Below, piece by piece: positions 7,985-17,294 of a DNA stretch of 59,418 nucleotides. The DNA comes from Muribaculaceae bacterium (lineage in GTDB: Bacteria; Bacteroidota; Bacteroidia; Bacteroidales; Muribaculaceae): positions 1 to 59,418 of the forward strand of contig JAFLTX010000006.1 in the NCBI GenBank assembly GCA_022509145.1, in the 5' to 3' direction. The number at the start of each line of letters is the position of its first letter. Positions within the stretch are counted from its first letter, which is position 1. The position numbers and the translations under genes were made by a program. The notes under the pieces are model-generated. The model was not told the origin of the DNA. It saw only the letters and a program-made list of their open reading frames with translations, and did not search any database.

Positions 7985-9832
7985 ATGCGTATAAAACAGA
8001 TAATATCTTTTGCTGCGCTGGCGCTGGTGGCGCTCCCCCTCTCGGCACGCCACCTGACGCCCGAGCAGGCGCTGCAACGCGTTTCAGCCGACAATTCTGG
8101 CCGTGCCCGCGTGCGCGCACTGAATGCCGACATAAAGCAGGTGAAGAATGTAGTGGCGCAAGACCGCACCGGCGAGGATCCGCTCTACCTCTTCAACGGC
8201 AGCGACGGCTTCATGGTGGTTTCGGCTTACGACAATATGCCCGCGCTTCTGGCCTACTCCGACAACGCCCTCGACGAAGGCGACATCGCTCCCGGCCTCT
8301 CCTACTGGCTGGATTTCTATGCCGACCAGATTGACTATGCCGTAGCCAACGGTCTGCAGGGAGCCACTCCCCAGGCGTCTTGGCCCGATATCTCTCCCAT
8401 CGTGAAGGCGAAGTGGAACCAGGGCTCGCCGTACAATCAGGATTGCCCCAAGATCAACAACCGCGCGACACAGACGGGGTGTGTGGCCACGGCCATGGCG
8501 CAGATTCTGAACGTGTATAAATATCCCGACAACTGCCAGGGAGGTTCGCTCAAATATACCACAACAACTAATCTTTCGCTCTCGATCAATTTCGACGACG
8601 TGGCAATCGACTGGGCCAACATTGTCGACTCTTACGGCAACTCGGCGACTACAGACCAGAAGAACGCCATTGCCAACCTCATGATGGCTTGCGGATACGC
8701 CACCCGCATGAACTACAACACCGGCGAGAGCACCACTTCTTACAATTATATCGCTCCCGCATACTGGAAATATTTCGGATATTCCAAGTATGTGCAGACC
8801 CTCCTTCGCGACTTTTATTCGCAGGACGCATGGGACGCTCTGATTTATGAGGAGCTGGCAGCAGGGCGTCCCCTGCAGTATGGCGGAAGCACCAAATCAG
8901 GCGGTGGCCATAACTTCGTGTGCGACGGCTATCAAAACGGACGTTTCCACATCAACTGGGGCTGGGGCGGCTCAAGCGACGGCTACTTCCTCCTCTCCAA
9001 TCTCAGCGGCTACAACACCGAGCAGGAGGCCACACGCTACATCGCCCTTCCCGATACTGAGTTCCCGGCCTCGGCATCCCCATATCTATTCTATGTAATC
9101 AAGAATTTCAGCACTATGGGCCTCGGTGCCGACCCGACCGAAACCGATATCGAAACCGTAGATCTTGGCCAGTACATCTCCATCTTCGCGAACTCCATCT
9201 ACGGGGCCAAGTATATGGGCGGCTCCACCGTGAAAGGACAGGTCGGTATTCGCTTGACCAGCAAGAAGGGCGAGACCATCGAGCTTTACAGCAACGTGGC
9301 CTCCACCTCCTCTCCCGCCAGCCTTTACCGCGAAAAAGTTACTCTCCCCAAGGATCTCCCCAACGGTGTCTACACCGTCGAGCCCATCTACAAAAGCGAA
9401 GAAGACGGCCTCTATGGCGAGTTTGTCTACAACGAAGGCGCCATCACTATGCTCAACATGAAAGTGTCGGGCGGGAAGGCTATGCTTTCCGTAGGTGAAT
9501 TCGAGGAAGACGAAGACAATGGCGATGACAACGGTGACGACAACGGTGACGACAATGGCGATGACAACGGCGACGACAACGGCGACGACAATGGCGACGA
9601 CAACGGCGACGACAATGGCGACGACAACGGCGACGACAACGGCGTGGATCTCATCTCCGAGCAGTCTAACGCGCTCGTAAGCATCTACACCGTTGACGGC
9701 AGGCTCGTTTGCAAAGGAAGGGTGGCTGATCTTCTCGAAGACAACCAAACTCTCGTATTGCCCGGTCTTTACATTCTGCTTGAACAGAATGCCAACGGAC
9801 AATCCTCTTCAAGAAAAATTCTCATAAAATGA
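7985..9832 (+). CDS. secreted C10 family cysteine protease (streptopain/SpeB type)
   Basis: The 615-residue protein has a signal peptide, a Spi-type inhibitory propeptide at about 22-130, and the C10 catalytic domain. The nucleophile is Cys166 in QTGCVATAMAQ, the base is His309 in GGGHNFVCDGY, and INWGWGG follows as in streptopain. After a beta-domain comes an acidic linker of ten NGDD repeats and a C-terminal ~55-residue domain (VSIYTVDGRLV, LPGLYILLEQNANG) like type IX sorting domains. It is expected to be secreted as a zymogen and to degrade proteins at the cell surface, feeding the SusCD pair upstream. Its stop codon overlaps the next gene by four bases (ATGA), implying translational coupling to the phosphatase. 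Confidence 0.9.
   Translation: MRIKQIISFAALALVALPLSARHLTPEQALQRVSADNSGRARVRALNADIKQVKNVVAQDRTGEDPLYLFNGSDGFMVVSAYDNMPALLAYSDNALDEGDIAPGLSYWLDFYADQIDYAVANGLQGATPQASWPDISPIVKAKWNQGSPYNQDCPKINNRATQTGCVATAMAQILNVYKYPDNCQGGSLKYTTTTNLSLSINFDDVAIDWANIVDSYGNSATTDQKNAIANLMMACGYATRMNYNTGESTTSYNYIAPAYWKYFGYSKYVQTLLRDFYSQDAWDALIYEELAAGRPLQYGGSTKSGGGHNFVCDGYQNGRFHINWGWGGSSDGYFLLSNLSGYNTEQEATRYIALPDTEFPASASPYLFYVIKNFSTMGLGADPTETDIETVDLGQYISIFANSIYGAKYMGGSTVKGQVGIRLTSKKGETIELYSNVASTSSPASLYREKVTLPKDLPNGVYTVEPIYKSEEDGLYGEFVYNEGAITMLNMKVSGGKAMLSVGEFEEDEDNGDDNGDDNGDDNGDDNGDDNGDDNGDDNGDDNGDDNGDDNGVDLISEQSNALVSIYTVDGRLVCKGRVADLLEDNQTLVLPGLYILLEQNANGQSSSRKILIK
9518..9637 (+). repeat. 10 x 12-bp tandem repeat encoding an NGDD linker
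   Basis: Ten in-frame 12-base units (AAY GGY GAY GAC) encode (NGDD)10 between the body and the C-terminal domain of the C10 protease. Units differ only at synonymous third positions (AAT/AAC, GGC/GGT, GAT/GAC), so the peptide is perfectly conserved. Unit number is likely to vary by slippage without loss of frame. Confidence 0.9.
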
Positions 9833-11145
9833 TCTGGAATAAAGTTAAATTTCTGAGTAACAGGATGCTGGTGATCAGTATCCTGTTACTGCCCCTTTCA
9901 GTTCAGGGAAAGATATACGTTGACGGTCATCAGGCCGGCAGCCAGTATCTTGCCTATCCCGTCAACGACTCCAACGCGCCTCAGCTCTCGGCCGCTCCGG
10001 CCGGGTATGTGCCTTTCCATATCGAGCACTACGGCAGGCACGGAAGCCGCTGGAGACTCAAGATGAAAGATTACACAGAGCCGGTGGAACTGCTGCAGAA
10101 GGCGCAGAAAGACGGGAAGCTCACTCCTCGCGGCGAAACCCTGCTTGAACAGCTTACCATAATCGCAGACGACGCCAACAACCGCACAGGCGAGCTCACC
10201 CCGCTGGGACACCGCCAGCACAGGGAGATAGCAGCCCGCATGGCCCGCAACTTCCCCGAAATTTTCAACAACTCAACCCTTCTCGATGCCAAATCTACCG
10301 TCGTGATCAGGTGTATCCTCTCGATGGCCAACGAGATGGCGGAGTTTCAGAAACTCTTCCCGGGGATGAAGATAAACATGGACGCCTCCTATACCACGCA
10401 AAAGACGCTGGCCTACAACAGCACCGACACCGTGGCCAAAAAGATAAGCCGCGGAGCGAAGCATCACGTGGAGGATTACGCCGCATCGCTGCCGAAACCG
10501 GAGGCTTTCTTTGAAAAACTGTTTACCGACCGGCAATATGTGGCCGACAGCATTGGCGAACAGAAGATTTTCGACGCCATCTTCGATGTGGCAGTCAATA
10601 TGCAGAGCCACGACGATTACCCCGAGATTTTCGACGTTTTCACCGCCGAAGAGCTCAACAACGAGTGGCTTGCGAGAAATGCCGACTGGTATATCTCCGC
10701 CGGCAACACTCCGCTTACCAACAACCGTGTGCCCTACAATCAGAGGGTGCTTCTGAAGAACATCATCGAGTCGGCCGACACCGCGATGAATTCGCCTCAT
10801 ATCAGCGCGAACCTGAGATTCGGCCATGAGTCGATTCTCCTCCCCCTCTCCGTACTGATGGAGCTCGGCAACAGCGCCTATGAGACCACCGATCTCACCA
10901 CCCTTGCCGACAACTGGCGCAATTACGAGATCTTCCCGATGGGGAGCAACATCCAGATGATTTTCTATCGTCCTAAAAAAGCTAAAAAGCTCAGCGAAGA
11001 CGACGTATTGGTAAAGGTATTGCTCAATGAAGCCGAGGTTTCGCTCCCGGGAGAACCGACCGTAGGAAATTATTACAGCTGGAAAAATCTTAAGGAATAT
11101 TATCTGAATAAATTAGACGATTTCTCTGTGAAATTTGCAGAATAA
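9829..11145 (+). CDS. histidine phosphatase, MINPP/phytase-like
   Basis: The 438-residue protein belongs to histidine phosphatase clade 2. It has a signal peptide (hydrophobic segment LVISILLLPLSVQG), the catalytic RHGSRWR motif near residue 68, and a distal His-Glu motif in GHESILLPLSVLMELG that would supply the proton donor. Multiple inositol polyphosphate phosphatases of Bacteroides share this layout and dephosphorylate phytate, so phytate or another organic phosphate is a likely substrate. The start overlaps the protease stop (ATGA). A start at the internal Met13 would also leave a signal peptide. Placement in a SusCD-protease operon suggests secreted nutrient release. Confidence 0.82.
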   Translation: MIWNKVKFLSNRMLVISILLLPLSVQGKIYVDGHQAGSQYLAYPVNDSNAPQLSAAPAGYVPFHIEHYGRHGSRWRLKMKDYTEPVELLQKAQKDGKLTPRGETLLEQLTIIADDANNRTGELTPLGHRQHREIAARMARNFPEIFNNSTLLDAKSTVVIRCILSMANEMAEFQKLFPGMKINMDASYTTQKTLAYNSTDTVAKKISRGAKHHVEDYAASLPKPEAFFEKLFTDRQYVADSIGEQKIFDAIFDVAVNMQSHDDYPEIFDVFTAEELNNEWLARNADWYISAGNTPLTNNRVPYNQRVLLKNIIESADTAMNSPHISANLRFGHESILLPLSVLMELGNSAYETTDLTTLADNWRNYEIFPMGSNIQMIFYRPKKAKKLSEDDVLVKVLLNEAEVSLPGEPTVGNYYSWKNLKEYYLNKLDDFSVKFAE

Positions 11146-11180
11146 AACGTCCCAAGACTCATTATATTACAGGTTTACTT

Positions 11181-11636
11181 ATGAAAAAAGAGGTTATAGA
11201 CATCGACAGTTACATACTGAAGAAACTGTCGCAAAATGCACGGATTCCGACCACAGAGATTGCAAAGGAATGTGGCATCAGCCGTGCAGCCATGCACCAA
11301 CACATCAAGAGGCTGAGAGATACTGGAATCTTGAAGAATCCTCAATACAACATCGACCCGTTTGACGTTGGGTATACGAGCTGCGCCTACATCGGGGTGA
11401 GGATTGAGAGCGGTGCGCTTTTCAACAATATCTCGGAGGAGCTGAAAAAGTTTCCGGAGATCGTTGAGTGCAATTACGCCACGGGGCCCTATTCCATCGT
11501 ATTGAAAGTTTACACCCGCACGCGCCACCGCCTGATGGTTATCATCAACGAGGTGGTCAACAATATCGACGGCGTGGTGGGCACCGACACGATGATCGTG
11601 CTCGACCAGAGCATCAACCGCAGCGTGGAACTTTAA
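11181..11636 (+). CDS. Lrp/AsnC family transcriptional regulator
   Basis: The 151-residue protein has the Lrp/AsnC layout: an N-terminal winged helix-turn-helix at about 5-55 (KLSQNARIPTTEIAKECGIS, then AAMHQHIKRLRDTGILK) and a C-terminal RAM ligand-sensing domain at about 65-145. The family senses amino acids and controls uptake and metabolism. It lies 35 bases after the phosphatase gene in the same direction and is plausibly cotranscribed, so it may control the upstream SusCD-protease-phosphatase operon (inference). The gene is followed by a long structured non-coding stretch. Confidence 0.88.
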   Translation: MKKEVIDIDSYILKKLSQNARIPTTEIAKECGISRAAMHQHIKRLRDTGILKNPQYNIDPFDVGYTSCAYIGVRIESGALFNNISEELKKFPEIVECNYATGPYSIVLKVYTRTRHRLMVIINEVVNNIDGVVGTDTMIVLDQSINRSVEL

Positions 11637-11808
11637 TACGGCTCCTCACTATACTGAAGAAAGGTTTTTTAATATAACATCTGAGAAAAGTTTCTTCATT
11701 CTACCATATAATAAATAGTTTACCTTGGGATAATTAAGAAAGATCAGAGCAATTCATTCTAAACCAACAAAAAGTTAATAAGAAAATTATCCCGATTCTT
11801 TCAAACGG

Positions 11809-11850
11809 CATCCCGCAGCCAGGCCCACCCCTGCTAGCGGGATGAATTTT
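11809..11850 (+). terminator. possible terminator of the Lrp transcript
   Basis: An 8-base stem (CATCCCGC at 11809-11816, GCGGGATG at 11837-11844) with a 20-base loop is followed by AATTTTAAA on the plus strand. The long loop and short T-run make this moderate evidence. Confidence 0.45.
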
Positions 11851-11906
11851 AAATGGCCTTCACTGGAACATAGGGGGCGCGTAGCATTCCTGACACCCTG
11901 CTGGGG

Positions 11907-11945
11907 GTAAAACAAATCCCGGGCGCTGGATTGGCACCCGGGATT
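11907..11945 (-). terminator. terminator of the second SusC/SusD operon
   Basis: A perfect 9-base inverted repeat (AATCCCGGG at 11915-11923, CCCGGGATT at 11937-11945) is followed on the minus strand by TTGTTTTA. It lies about 50 bases past the stop codon of the minus-strand susD and is a convincing intrinsic terminator. Confidence 0.8.
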
Positions 11946-11996
11946 CCTTATTTTCAGGCTGATAAGAATGGTCTTATCAAGCTTCTTTTGGCAATG

Positions 11997-13775
11997 TTAT
12001 CTGTCGGAGGTTTCGGCTTCCGTTCGGTCTATAGCGTTGTTGTAGTTGAGCTCGACAGTCGGGATTCTCCAGCGCCAGCCACGGTTGTAGCTTGCGGGAT
12101 AATCGATGGCAACGCGAAGCGGCCAGTTACCTGAATTGTTGTCGTTTCTTACCCATGCGTTACGCTTGATGGGCTCGTTCCAACGCTTGAGGTCGAACCA
12201 TGAGAAACCTTCGCCCCAGAGCTCCATACGCTTGCTGAGCTTGATTTGCTTGAGGATCTCATCGCCTACGAACTCTTCATCGTAGTTTCTGATGCGCTGT
12301 TCGTTGAGTTCGGTAAGGAGTTCGTTGGCTAACGTCGGGTTGTTGTCCATATAGGCAGCCTCAGCTTCGATCAGATACATCTCCGCACCTCTCATGTAGG
12401 GGAAGGAAGATGCGCTGTAGTTGTCTGTACCCCAGAACTTGAACTGAGCTCCGAAGATAGCGACACAAGTGGTGTAGACACCTGATTCGGTGTAGGGATA
12501 ACCTGTGTAAGTGTACGGGGGAGCCCATGTGGGGTTTACAGACTGGAGACGGATGCCGCAATATCTTACGAAGTCTCTGTGGAGAGAGCCCTGTGTGGGG
12601 TTGATGTTCATGTTGTCACTGTTGCATTCGTTGCCCCAGAAACGGCTGCGGATATCCGAGCTTACGTTGCGCGGTGAATAGAAGAGCACCGCACGCTGGT
12701 CGAGGTTGATGGCTTGCTTAATGAGGTCGTTGCTTATACCGCCGGCACCGATAGTACCCCATGCGCAGGGATAAGCGCCGTTGCAGGCATAAGTTGCGCC
12801 GAACGAGTAGTAGTAAAGACCTTGCGAAGCGCCGTCGCTGGCCCACATCCATTCGCCGTTGGGCTCTGCAAAGCCTGCCTGGTATTCTGCCATCGACATC
12901 AGCGGGAAGTTGGCTCTGGCTGCGCGCGCCATTTCCATTGCGGTTTTCCAGTCCTGGTTGATCATGGCCACGCGTGCAAGCAGACCCTGAGCTACGGGGA
13001 GGTTGGGCTCCCAGATGTAGGTGCGGTCCATGCCGGCTTCATTGTAGAGAGCGATAGCTTGCTCAAGGTCGGCATAAATCTGCCGTACGAGAACGTCCCA
13101 TTTTGCCAACGGTTTGGTGAGATCGCCCTGAGGTGACTCATATTCCAGGCGGAGGGGCACTGTGTTCTGGTATTGACCTTTCTCATTGTCCCACATATCT
13201 TCATAGCGGGAGCAATAGATTTGGAGCAGTCTGGTGTAAGAGTGGGCTCTGAGGGTGAGGGCCTGGGCATAGCGGAAAGCATAGGTGCCTTCTACGTCGG
13301 GCACCGGGTTGCCGTTGTATTCGGCGTCGGTGAGCACCTCGCCGGCCTCGTTTGTTTTCTTCGGAGCGAAGCTGATTATGTTGTTGGCCTGAGAGATAAG
13401 ACCATAGTAGTAACCCCAGGCGTAAGATGAACCTGCGGAGGTGGTGCGGTCCATGCTCTGCCAGAGCATCAGGTTGTCGTCGTCAAACCAGAAGGCCGAC
13501 ACGTAGTCCTGACCCACGACGTCGCCGTAGTAAAGGGCTACAAACGGTTCGCCGTTAAACCATGATGATGAAGTGCTCAGAGAGGAATACTGCTTGTACA
13601 TCGACTGGCAGATGCCGTAGATGGCAAGGGTGGCACCCTCCTCGTTGTCTACGATCACTTCTTCGTAGTCCAGAGTTCCTTCAGGCTTGAGTTCGAGGTA
13701 ATATTCCGAACACGACGTTGCGCCAAAAGCAAGAAGAATTCCGGCTGTTATGCTTAATATCTTGTTTAATTTCAT
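11997..13775 (-). CDS. SusD/RagB family surface lipoprotein (second pair)
   Basis: The 592-residue protein carries a lipobox with Cys22 (GATSCSEYY) and the RagB/SusD fold, with the C-terminal signature KRMELWGEGFSWFDLKRWNEP and RIPTVELNYN. It is the substrate-binding lid for the SusC encoded 22 bases upstream. Tyr/Trp-rich stretches in the middle (WAPPYTYTGYPYTESG) suggest a ring-stacking ligand surface, but the ligand is unknown. No glycoside hydrolase, sulfatase or protease gene accompanies this pair, so its substrate cannot be inferred from context. Confidence 0.95.
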   Translation of the reverse strand: MKLNKILSITAGILLAFGATSCSEYYLELKPEGTLDYEEVIVDNEEGATLAIYGICQSMYKQYSSLSTSSSWFNGEPFVALYYGDVVGQDYVSAFWFDDDNLMLWQSMDRTTSAGSSYAWGYYYGLISQANNIISFAPKKTNEAGEVLTDAEYNGNPVPDVEGTYAFRYAQALTLRAHSYTRLLQIYCSRYEDMWDNEKGQYQNTVPLRLEYESPQGDLTKPLAKWDVLVRQIYADLEQAIALYNEAGMDRTYIWEPNLPVAQGLLARVAMINQDWKTAMEMARAARANFPLMSMAEYQAGFAEPNGEWMWASDGASQGLYYYSFGATYACNGAYPCAWGTIGAGGISNDLIKQAINLDQRAVLFYSPRNVSSDIRSRFWGNECNSDNMNINPTQGSLHRDFVRYCGIRLQSVNPTWAPPYTYTGYPYTESGVYTTCVAIFGAQFKFWGTDNYSASSFPYMRGAEMYLIEAEAAYMDNNPTLANELLTELNEQRIRNYDEEFVGDEILKQIKLSKRMELWGEGFSWFDLKRWNEPIKRNAWVRNDNNSGNWPLRVAIDYPASYNRGWRWRIPTVELNYNNAIDRTEAETSDR

Positions 13776-13797
13776 ATCTTTCTTGATGTTTGAGAGA

Positions 13798-16700
13798 TTA
13801 GAACTTCACATTGAGCTGGAATGTAAACACTCTGCTCGGCACATAGTATTGAGCCTGGCCGCCGGTCCAGCCGTAAGTCGGGTTCATACCTTTTCTCTTG
13901 GTTACGAGGAACAAGTCGTCGCAGGTGAAGCCCACGTTGATGCCCTGCAGCTTGATCGCTTCCATCCACTTCTGCGGCAGATCGTAAGAGATGTTGATGT
14001 TCTTGAGGCAGAGATAGCTGCTGCTGATCAGGTAGCGTGAAGATGAAGCGTAGTTGTCGCTGTATCTGATTGAGTTGAGCTGCGGGATTCCGTTGGGATC
14101 GATGTAGTTGTTCTGAGGCGTTACGCCTTCGGGAGCGTGAGTCCAGCTCTTCAGCACGTCTTTGTGCACAGCTGCCGGAGCCGAGTTGCCAATCACCATG
14201 AGTTGCTGGTAGTTGGAGTCGTAGGTCTTGCCGCCGAGGCTGTAAGTGAAGAGGAGACCGAAGTTGATACCCTTCCATGAGAGGCTGGTGCCGAATGAAC
14301 CGTAAACGAACGGGAGAGCCGAACCGTGGTTCTGCGACGATGCCCAGGAAGCGTTTGAAGTGTAATACTTGCCGTCTTTCTCAATGAATACGGAGTTGCC
14401 GTTTTCGGCGTCGGTCTGAGCACCCTGAACGTAGTTCCAGAAGAGAGCGTCGTTATATACGGTGCGGCCGTTTTCGCCTACTTCGCTGTTGAATTCCCAG
14501 CCTTCGGGGCTGATTTCATACATCGACTGACCTGTAGCCTGTTCTACACCGGCGAAGGTTCTGTCCCACTTCTGATAGAGGCTCTTCCCGATATAGAGGT
14601 ACTGCGAGGGAAGGTCTTTCCCGCCGGGGAGCTTCTTGATGGTGTTCTTGATGAAGGTGGCGTCAGCCTTGAAGTTCCAGTAGAATTCCGGATTGCGGAT
14701 GATGTCTACGCCAAGCTGGATTTCCCAACCTGCGTTCTCCATCTCGCCCACGTTCTGCCAGATAGCGGCGTTGGTGCCGTTGTAGCTCATACCGTAAGAC
14801 GACGGGAGCACCATCTGGAAGAGAAGGTCGGCGTTGCGCTTGTTGAAGTAGCCCACCGTGAAGTTGAAGCGGTCGTTGAAGAGCGATCCTTCCACGGCGA
14901 TGTCGAAAGTCTTGGTGGATTCCCAGCGGAGGTTGTTCACACCCAGCTGGTAGGGATAGATGGTGGGCACACCTGCGAGGGTGTTCCAGTCGTAGAGGTT
15001 GTAAGCCGAATAAGTCGGGGCCGAGGCGTCGTTACCTACCGCACCGTAAGCGGCACGCAGTTTCAGGTAGTTCACCCAGTTTACGTCTTGCATAAACTTC
15101 TCGCGGGAAATCACCCACGAACCACCGATGCTCCAGAATGTACCCCAGCGGTTCTTCTTGTCGAATTTCGAGGAACCGTCACGGCGCACCGAAACTTCAC
15201 CGAAGTATTGCTGGTTGTAGTCGTATCTCACGCGGCCCAGATAAGATTCCGAGCGCATGCGGCCTGAGCTTTCGAGAGCGTATTCAGTGTTGCGGAAGTT
15301 GTCGAGCATATAGACGTCTTCGAGCATCTGGTCGGTCTTCGACACCATGTACTGCTTCGAGTAGAGCTCGTAGTTCTCATGGTCGAGGAGCACGTCGATG
15401 TGGTTCACACCGTAATCGTGGGTCCAGGTCAGGGTCTCCATGATGGTGTGGCTTCTCACGTCGTTCATGCTGGTGGAGATCATACCGGAGAAGCGCTGCG
15501 AGCCTACTACGTTGTTGAGATACTGCACGTAGTTGTATTTGCTGCGTACGATCTGGCCTCTCACGGTGAATTCAAATCCGTAAGGTATCACGGCGGTGGC
15601 GTAAGCCATACCGTCAACTGCCGTACGGTTGAAGTCGTTCTTGTTTAGCCTCATTTCCCAAGCTACGTTCGTGCCCTGAAGATAGCTGCCGGCGGTGTTC
15701 CATACGGGATAGCCTTCGGCGTCGCGTACGAGAGAGCCGTCTTCGTTGTGCTCGTAGTAAGGATAAATAGGAGCGATATACATCGCCAGGAACGGGTTGT
15801 TGATACCGCCGAGCTGGCTTTCGTCAACGTTACCGAGCTCCGATTGCTGCTGGCTGGCGTTGAGGTTCATACCGAACTTCAGGTAGCTCACCGGGTTGAA
15901 GTTGGCGTTTACACGGCCGTTGAAACGTTCGAAGTCTGTGCCGAGCATATAGCCGTTCTCCTTCATGTAGCTCACTGAGGCGAACACATTGAATTTGTCG
16001 GTTGCGCCGGTGGCGTTGATGTTGTATTCCGAGCGGTAGCCGTTTCTCGAGAGCGGTTTCCACCAGTCGAGGTCGGTGTAACCCGGGAGGGGATTGCCGC
16101 CTACAAACTTACCGTTCTGGTCGAAGAGCTTGTTGTTGGGCACTCCGTAGATGTTGAGGTAAGCGTAGTTGGTGATGAAGTTTTCGTTCGAGCCGGGAGC
16201 GCCCACGTAAGCTGTGAGAGCGTCGTTATAGGCAGCTTCGGCATCCATGCCGCCGCGGAAGTTGGTCCAGGTGCGGCCGTTTACCTGGGCGTCGAATGCA
16301 GCCTGCATCCACTCGTTGGCATCGAGACGGTCGTAGAACGGAAGACCGCGGGTGTAGGCACCCTGGCGCATCGAGAAGGTAACGTCGATTTTACCTACCT
16401 TCTTTGCGCGCTTCGTGGTGATGAGAACCACACCGTTGGCACCGCGGTTACCATAGAGGGCGCAGGAAGCGGCATCCTTGAGCACCGACATCGACTCGAT
16501 ATCGTTCGGGCTCAAGTCGCTGAGGCTACCCTCGTAAGGGATACCGTCTACTACATAGAGCGGGGAGTTGTCGCCGTTGATGGAGTTGAAACCGCGGATA
16601 CGGATCGAAGGAGCCGAACCCGGAGTTCCCGTTGAACCGTTCACCTGCACACCGGGGGCGTTACCTTCGAGGGCCTGCGTTACGGTGGTTACGGGGCGGT

Positions 16701-17088
16701 CTTCAATCTCCTTTGCACCTACTACAGCCACAGAACCCGTGAGAGATTCCTTGGTAGCCGTACCGTAGGCCACAACCACTACGTCGTCAAGAGCAGTGGC
16801 ACTCGAAGAGAGATAATAGGTGGCGTCGTCTGAGAGTGTCACCTCTTTTGTAGTGTAACCTACATACGAAATCTTCGCTTTGGTGACATTGGCAGGAACG
16901 GTGATGGTGAAATGGCCGTCGAAATCGGCTGCCGCACCCGTACCGCCTCCTATCGGCATAATCGTTGCGCCGATAAGGGGTTCATTGTCTGCCTGGTCTA
17001 AGATTGTGCCGTGATAGGTGCGCGATTGGGCAATCGCAGCCAATGAGCACACCATCATCGTCATGATGACTAAGATCAGTTTTTTCAT
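13798..17088 (-). CDS. SusC/RagA family TonB-linked outer membrane transporter (second pair)
   Basis: The 1096-residue protein has a signal peptide (MKKLILVIMTMMVCSLAAIA), a carboxypeptidase-regulatory-like domain at about 22-95 (HGTILDQADNEPLIGATI), a TonB-box-like VVVVAYGTATKESLTGSV near residue 103, a plug domain (LYVVDGIPYEGSL; GANGVVLITTKRAKK), and a C-terminal barrel ending RVFTFQLNVKF. It is the transporter partner of the SusD immediately downstream. The pair is transcribed from a perfect-match promoter about 130 bases upstream of the start and ends at a strong terminator, so it appears to be a two-gene operon. Confidence 0.95.
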   Translation of the reverse strand: MKKLILVIMTMMVCSLAAIAQSRTYHGTILDQADNEPLIGATIMPIGGGTGAAADFDGHFTITVPANVTKAKISYVGYTTKEVTLSDDATYYLSSSATALDDVVVVAYGTATKESLTGSVAVVGAKEIEDRPVTTVTQALEGNAPGVQVNGSTGTPGSAPSIRIRGFNSINGDNSPLYVVDGIPYEGSLSDLSPNDIESMSVLKDAASCALYGNRGANGVVLITTKRAKKVGKIDVTFSMRQGAYTRGLPFYDRLDANEWMQAAFDAQVNGRTWTNFRGGMDAEAAYNDALTAYVGAPGSNENFITNYAYLNIYGVPNNKLFDQNGKFVGGNPLPGYTDLDWWKPLSRNGYRSEYNINATGATDKFNVFASVSYMKENGYMLGTDFERFNGRVNANFNPVSYLKFGMNLNASQQQSELGNVDESQLGGINNPFLAMYIAPIYPYYEHNEDGSLVRDAEGYPVWNTAGSYLQGTNVAWEMRLNKNDFNRTAVDGMAYATAVIPYGFEFTVRGQIVRSKYNYVQYLNNVVGSQRFSGMISTSMNDVRSHTIMETLTWTHDYGVNHIDVLLDHENYELYSKQYMVSKTDQMLEDVYMLDNFRNTEYALESSGRMRSESYLGRVRYDYNQQYFGEVSVRRDGSSKFDKKNRWGTFWSIGGSWVISREKFMQDVNWVNYLKLRAAYGAVGNDASAPTYSAYNLYDWNTLAGVPTIYPYQLGVNNLRWESTKTFDIAVEGSLFNDRFNFTVGYFNKRNADLLFQMVLPSSYGMSYNGTNAAIWQNVGEMENAGWEIQLGVDIIRNPEFYWNFKADATFIKNTIKKLPGGKDLPSQYLYIGKSLYQKWDRTFAGVEQATGQSMYEISPEGWEFNSEVGENGRTVYNDALFWNYVQGAQTDAENGNSVFIEKDGKYYTSNASWASSQNHGSALPFVYGSFGTSLSWKGINFGLLFTYSLGGKTYDSNYQQLMVIGNSAPAAVHKDVLKSWTHAPEGVTPQNNYIDPNGIPQLNSIRYSDNYASSSRYLISSSYLCLKNINISYDLPQKWMEAIKLQGINVGFTCDDLFLVTKRKGMNPTYGWTGGQAQYYVPSRVFTFQLNVKF

Positions 17089-17220
17089 TCTAAAGGGTTT
17101 TATCTATTGTTGTTATTGTCGTTTTTCATGGTTTCTCTCCCTTTTTGTTTCTCCAATTTCAGGGTTTAAGGTCAGCTTCGGAAGAGAATTTTTATGCTCT
17201 CTATCGAGTCAGAGAATACG

Positions 17221-17252
17221 CAAATTTATATTTTTTTTACAAAACTATCAAA
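17221..17252 (-). promoter_or_regulatory. promoter of the second SusC/SusD operon
   Basis: On the minus strand TTTG (17249-17252) and TAAATTTG (17221-17228) are separated by exactly 20 bases, an ideal Bacteroidetes promoter. The implied 5' leader is about 125 bases long before the susC ATG at 17088. Confidence 0.85.
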
Positions 17253-17294
17253 TTTTCTTAAAATTTTTTGCAATTTACTTTCCCGATTTCTCTC

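Larger units (their letters stand above)
11637..11996. other. structured convergent intergenic region
   Basis: This 360-base gap lies between the convergent Lrp and SusD genes and has no gene. It contains a 9-base inverted repeat GGGATAATT/AATTATCCC (11727-11735 and 11785-11793, 49 bases apart), a hairpin CATCCCGC/GCGGGATG (11809-11844), the terminator at 11915-11945, and a small hairpin GATAAGA/TCTTATC (about 11961-11978). Confidence 0.6.

Noticed and set aside
9518..9637. 12-base repeats as a CRISPR or iteron array
   Set aside because: They lie inside the protease frame, encode NGDD, and have no spacers or replication genes nearby.
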